A stretch of DNA of 64,000 bases from Deltaproteobacteria bacterium (GTDB lineage Bacteria > Desulfobacterota > DSM-4660 > Desulfatiglandales > Desulfatiglandaceae). This document shows positions 60,575 through 64,000 of the stretch, piece after piece. The translations under genes and the position numbers were made by a program. The stretch covers positions 1 through 64,000 of the forward strand of contig JAIPDI010000015.1 of the NCBI GenBank assembly GCA_021737785.1. The letters are read 5' to 3'. Below the pieces are notes generated by a model. It was not told the origin of the DNA and searched no databases. It was given only the letters and a program-made list of their open reading frames with translations. Every line of letters starts with the position of its first letter. The stretch's first letter is position 1.

Positions 60575-60624
60575 GCTCCCTACTCCCTACTGCTTACTGC
60601 TTACTCCCTGCTCCCTGCTCCCTG
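60575..60624. repeat. Heptad repeat, CTCCCTA-type, mirror of the uppS repeat
   Basis: Units CTCCCTA, CTCCCTA, CTGCTTA, CTGCTTA, CTCCCTG, CTCCCTG, CTCCCTG. The reverse complement is the AGTAGGG/AGTAAGC/CAGGGAG family at 6976-7024. Confidence 0.85.
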
Positions 60625-60638
60625 CCCTTTGGCCTCTC

Positions 60639-61379
60639 TCATGGTCCCGCGATACCCTTCTCCTGGGTCAGCCTCAGGAATACGTCCTCCAGTTTTCCGT
60701 CCATTCCGGCCTGTTTCCTCAGCTCCGATGGGGTCCCACAGGCGATGATCCTGCCGGCCTGGATAATGGCGATCTCTTCGCAGACCTCTTCGGCCATCTC
60801 CAGGGAATGGGTGGACATGAAAAGCGTAGTTCCATTCCGGGCCTGATCTCTGAAGATGTCTTTGACGAGTCTTGCCCCCTTGGGATCAAGGCCCACCATC
60901 GGCTCATCCACAATCAGGACCTTTGGCTGGTGAACCAGGGCCGCGCACATGACCAGGCGCTGCTTCATGCCATGGGAATAGCTCTCGATGAATTCATCCT
61001 CCCAGTGTTGCAGCTCAAAAACCGACAGAAGATCCTCCATCCGCTTCCTCAATAATGGCGTCGGATCAAGGCGGTAAAGGCCTGCCACAAAATCGAGGAA
61101 TTCCAGGCCTGTCAGCTTTTCATACATGAACGGCCTGTCCGGGATGTACCCGATACCCTGTTTGACGGCCGACGGCGATACGGCCAGGTCCTGGCCGTCG
61201 ATGAGGATCCGTCCCTCTGTAGGCCTGAGGACCCCGGCCATCATCTTGATGGTTGTGGTCTTTCCCGCACCATTGGGCCCTAAAAAGCCGAAGCGGGTGC
61301 CTCTCTTTACCTCCAGGTTGATCCGGTCAACCGCTCTTGTTGCCCGGTATTGCTTTGTTAAATTAATCAGTTGAATCAT
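60639..61379 (-). CDS. ABC transporter ATPase, CcmA/NatA type
   Basis: 246-aa ATPase: Walker A GPNGAGKT near residue 38, VLRPTEGRILIDG, Q-loop GYIPDRPFMYEKLTGLEFL, signature YSHGMKQRLVMCAAL, Walker B VLIVDEPMVGLDPKG, H-loop MSTHSLEMAEEV. Signature-loop SHGMKQ suits exporters of the NatA/CcmA group. ATG 61379 lies inside the transglutaminase stop region (17-base overlap), so the two are co-translated; the permease follows. Confidence 0.9.
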   Translation of the reverse strand: MIQLINLTKQYRATRAVDRINLEVKRGTRFGFLGPNGAGKTTTIKMMAGVLRPTEGRILIDGQDLAVSPSAVKQGIGYIPDRPFMYEKLTGLEFLDFVAGLYRLDPTPLLRKRMEDLLSVFELQHWEDEFIESYSHGMKQRLVMCAALVHQPKVLIVDEPMVGLDPKGARLVKDIFRDQARNGTTLFMSTHSLEMAEEVCEEIAIIQAGRIIACGTPSELRKQAGMDGKLEDVFLRLTQEKGIAGP

Positions 61380-62877
61380 ATCCATAATCCATGACGGTAA
61401 GCGTAAGCTTTCCGATGAGGGGGATGATTTCCGTCTGCCGGTCCAGTCCCCCCTGGAGCAGCTTGATGTGGGTGGCATCCGTCGGCATCTGGTTGAGCGT
61501 GGCATCCAAGGATATCCATCTGCCCACATACGCCTCTGTCCAGGCATGATAAAAGAACCTGTCATTGGCATATACCAGGCCCACGCATTCGCGGGCCGGG
61601 ACGCCTACTGCCCGCAAGAGGGCGGTCAGAAGCACCGCATGCTCATTGCAGTCTCCGGTCCGGGTCTCCAAGACCTCTGCGGCACTCGGAAGGCTCAACG
61701 TCGGTCTTTTTTCCACATGGGTGTAGACCCATGCCATCAACTTTCTGGCAGCGGCCACCGGATCTCTGGTCTCTCCGATAATCCGATGCGCCTGTGCCGT
61801 GATCTCCGGGTCGTCGCTCTGGATATTGAATGCCGGGCTGAGAAAAGGCCTTATGGCTTCTGACACATCTGTCAAAGGCAGCAGGTAATCCCCTTTCAGC
61901 GGACTTTTCTCCTGTACAATCTCCAATGTATCGCCTGAAAAACGCTGTCTTCCGCTGTTCAGAATACCAGCATCGAAATGGGCCTTTTCCAGACCGTCCA
62001 CTTTGAGGCTCAGATAGGTCAGTCTCTCCGCGTGTCTCAGTTTCGGCATCACCTCTATGGAGGCCATTTCATAAAAATCATATGCCTCCTCTCCCTTCAG
62101 ATCCCGGGGGGCAACGGCAGCGCTCGAGCGAATCAAGGTAAGTCCCATGAACCCCGTTTCTTTCAATACCTCTCCTGCTTCATCCAGCCAGAATATGAGT
62201 TTCTGACCCCACATCTCTGTTTCCAGTCGAAAGGCGCGGTATGCAATGCGGTTAATGACAATGGATTCTCGCCCGGCAACCGTCACGACGATCTCCTTCT
62301 GGGCCATCGTGGACGGATCAAAAATGAGGAATTCAAAGGAGTCCCCTGTGTTCAACGGCCGTCCCCGGAAAAAGAGCGTCATACCTGAGCCGGTCACTGG
62401 GGGGCCTGCCAGCTGAATCGTATGGATCTTCTTTCGCGCCCCCTTGCCGGTCTCTATTATCATCCGGCGTCCTTCCGTCTTTCCAGACATCTCAAACCGG
62501 ACAATGCCCGAGTCGATTCTGAAGGTAAAATGTTTCAATCTGAATTCACGATCCACAACACACCGGATATTCGTTCGCATGGCGCTCGCCTGGCCCATGA
62601 GGTTGAGGTTCAGTACAACTTCTTCCCATATGAGATAGTCTTCTCCGAGGGGACCTATCTGGGTCATGGAATATCCGACCTTTGAATCCTTGAGATAGAT
62701 CTCCATCCAGTCACGCTTCGTTTCTTGGATCGCAACTTTTTTATCTGATATTTCTAATAGTTGTGCTGAATTTTTAAAGTGAACTTTGTGGATCAGCAGC
62801 CCGATCATCACCAACCAGAGGACAACAACAGCCCCTCCGAGGCAATTGAAGATCTGTCTTCTGGGAAGCGCATTCAT
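61363..62877 (-). CDS. Transglutaminase-like protease-fold protein, membrane anchored
   Basis: 504-aa protein: an N-terminal membrane anchor (GGAVVVLWLVMIGLLIHKV), a roughly 330-residue extracytoplasmic region, and a C-terminal transglutaminase-like domain with catalytic Cys GDCNEHA, His YHAWTEAY and Asp SLDATLNQ, all present. The enzyme may act on periplasmic peptides or proteins. It precedes the ABC exporter in a shared operon, hinting that the exporter's substrate may be a target. Confidence 0.87.
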   Translation of the reverse strand: MNALPRRQIFNCLGGAVVVLWLVMIGLLIHKVHFKNSAQLLEISDKKVAIQETKRDWMEIYLKDSKVGYSMTQIGPLGEDYLIWEEVVLNLNLMGQASAMRTNIRCVVDREFRLKHFTFRIDSGIVRFEMSGKTEGRRMIIETGKGARKKIHTIQLAGPPVTGSGMTLFFRGRPLNTGDSFEFLIFDPSTMAQKEIVVTVAGRESIVINRIAYRAFRLETEMWGQKLIFWLDEAGEVLKETGFMGLTLIRSSAAVAPRDLKGEEAYDFYEMASIEVMPKLRHAERLTYLSLKVDGLEKAHFDAGILNSGRQRFSGDTLEIVQEKSPLKGDYLLPLTDVSEAIRPFLSPAFNIQSDDPEITAQAHRIIGETRDPVAAARKLMAWVYTHVEKRPTLSLPSAAEVLETRTGDCNEHAVLLTALLRAVGVPARECVGLVYANDRFFYHAWTEAYVGRWISLDATLNQMPTDATHIKLLQGGLDRQTEIIPLIGKLTLTVMDYGYDSTD

Positions 62878-63139
62878 AACTGGAGGACCTTATCCATTTG
62901 AGTGGTCTGGCCAGGGCATGGACCGGGGCAAGATAAAAAGGTCGCCCCGCTCGTGAGAGGAAGGACATCTTTGGAAAGTTGAATATGATGACGCTTTAAT
63001 ATTTCGATGAATTGCGAAGGAAAGAGACGGTATTGCGATTTCAGGGTTAAGGGATTAAATGCCTGATTCGTTCCAAGTGTCTGCGACTTCGCATTCCCGA
63101 ATCGCAATGACCATAAAAAGCGGCGCTTACAGGGGACGA

Positions 63140-63637
63140 TCACATCTTGTATTTTCCAAAATCTTCCGGATTGAGGCTTTCCAGAATCTCCTGCCATTTC
63201 TTCCCTTTTTCCGATTTGTCCTGGGGCTCGGCCTTCAAGTCTATACTGCTGGACTTGCTGATGACCTCTTCCGCCACAAAGATCGGCGCCTTCAGTCTGA
63301 GGGAAAGGGCAATGGCATCGCTCGGCCTGGAATCGATGGACATCTCTTTTCCATTGAATTTGAAATGGATGAGGGCATAATAGGTGTTATCCCTGAGATC
63401 GCAGACCTCTATCCTGTTAACCTCTATGTTCACCATTTCCATCATATTTTTGAGCAGGTCATGGGTCATGGGCCTGGAAAATTTAACGCCTTCCAGTTCA
63501 CTGGCAATGGCAGTTGCTTCCAACAATCCGATCCATATGGGCAGTGTGGCATCCCCATCCACCTCTTTTAGGATGACAATAGGACTGTTTGTGACAGGAT
63601 CCACTGTCAATCCGGATATTATCATAGGTGTATACAT
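63140..63637 (-). CDS. Bifunctional nuclease (BFN, DUF151) domain protein
   Basis: 165-aa protein covering the BFN domain: PIVILKEVDGDATLPIWIGLLEATAIASELEGV, RPMTHDLLKNMMEMVNIEV, TYYALIHFKFNGKEMSIDSRPSDAIALSLRLKAPIFVAEEVI, then a charged C-terminal tail. The family was described as a nuclease in plants; bacterial roles are unclear. ATG 63637 has GAGGGGG six bases upstream. It is 262 bases upstream of the transglutaminase gene, in the same direction. Confidence 0.88.
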   Translation of the reverse strand: MYTPMIISGLTVDPVTNSPIVILKEVDGDATLPIWIGLLEATAIASELEGVKFSRPMTHDLLKNMMEMVNIEVNRIEVCDLRDNTYYALIHFKFNGKEMSIDSRPSDAIALSLRLKAPIFVAEEVISKSSSIDLKAEPQDKSEKGKKWQEILESLNPEDFGKYKM

Positions 63638-63660
63638 AATTACCCCCTCAATCTGTCGGA

Positions 63661-63873
63661 ATGCCTTATCCTATGTGCACACAGCTATTTTTAACCATAC
63701 AATTTCTTTTGTCAACCGCCATGCATCGCCAATCGCCCCACTCGCCCGAATGCCGCGATAATGTCCTTACCCTTCAGGAGGCCATCCGACTTGCCATTCT
63801 GAACAATACCCAAATCGGACGCTCTAAGGAATCCCCGGAATTGTTGCTTGCCAAGGATTGCCCGGCGTTGTAA
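63661..63873 (+). pseudogene. Possible TolC-type outer membrane protein N-terminal remnant
   Basis: The frame has a hydrophobic start and DNVLTLQEAIRLAILNNTQIGRSKE, the pattern at the mature start of TolC-family efflux proteins (LTLxEAIxLALxNNxxI), then a stop after 70 codons. The rest of the gene is missing, so this is probably a fragment; a short chance match is also possible. Confidence 0.3.
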
Positions 63874-63971
63874 TATCAGCCATTCCCAAAAAAAATTCAA
63901 ACCAAATAGGCGACTTGAAGCCGGTTTCCCGTTCCCAAACGCTCTGAGAATTCGCCTCAAAGGAAAGTAAC

Positions 63972-64000
63972 ATGCTGGATGATAGACCTTTTTATCCCTT
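63972..64000 (+). CDS. Start of a gene cut by the window end
   Basis: ATG 63972 with AAAGGAAAG about four bases upstream reads MLDDRPFYP and runs off the window. Nine codons are too few to identify it. Confidence 0.4.

Overview
The window reads as chromosome of a Gram-negative anaerobe of the Desulfobacterota (former Deltaproteobacteria). The support is indirect: an outer-membrane/TonB system, an ihfA next to a MerR-type gene after a thrS-infC-rpmI-rplT-pheS-pheT block, a liv-type ABC gene paired with an acyl-CoA synthetase, and a full selenium-assimilation operon. I cannot name the genus. Almost every gene is intact and closely packed. The exceptions are a decayed island near 54.1-57.1 kb and a few gene remnants.

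Layout. 1-1.4 kb (minus): end of a branched-chain amino-acid type ABC operon with an acyl-CoA synthetase cut by the window edge. 2-3.4 kb (minus): HD-domain dNTPase with a small coupled gene. 3.5-14 kb (plus): housekeeping run rpsB, tsf, frr, uppS, cdsA, dxr, rseP, tsaB, psd, rsmD, coaD, ihfA; pyrH is not between tsf and frr. 14-21.3 kb (minus): thrS-infC-rpmI-rplT-pheS-pheT-merR. 22-24.8 kb (plus): btuFCD-type importer. 24.9-26.5 kb (minus): CBS protein and tandem universal stress protein. 27.6-34.6 kb (plus): TonB energising operon (DUF3450, TolQ/ExbB-like, ExbB, ExbD, TonB, large TPR protein). 34.6-42.9 kb: uptake locus with a TonB-dependent receptor, an exported tetrapyrrole-methylase-like protein, NikM/NikL-like periplasmic proteins, a TrmO-like protein, a FecB/BtuF-like binding protein, a methyltransferase and YbaK. 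43.4-51.4 kb (minus): ten-gene selenium operon yedE-tusA-DUF3343-kinase-DUF1858-PP-loop-TIM barrel-apgM-selD-yedF. 51.8-54.1 kb: ZnuA-like binding protein, small lipoprotein, Fic protein. 54.1-57.2 kb: decayed island ending at tRNA-Leu(UAA). 57.3-63.6 kb (minus): PHP protein, ABC exporter pair, transglutaminase-like protein, bifunctional-nuclease-domain protein.

Main result. Two genes are interrupted by a single in-frame UGA and both read best as selenoproteins. selD carries UGA exactly at its catalytic cysteine position. The TonB-dependent receptor at 36084-38207 carries UGA at codon 493 with the same frame intact on both sides. Directly after both UGAs I can fold a short hairpin whose three-base loop falls at nucleotides 24-26 counted from the U of UGA and starts with G, close to the classical bacterial SECIS position. 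A selenocysteine-containing outer-membrane TonB receptor, lying 5 kb from the selenium operon, is the most unusual thing here.

Other points of note are an exported protein of the normally cytoplasmic corrin/porphyrin methylase fold; uncharacterised enzymes embedded in the selenium operon; two promoter-plus-terminator leader RNAs with similar promoters in front of the TonB operon and the receptor operon; and families of 7- and 8-bp-period intergenic repeats, two of which have run into the 3' ends of uppS and rsmD.
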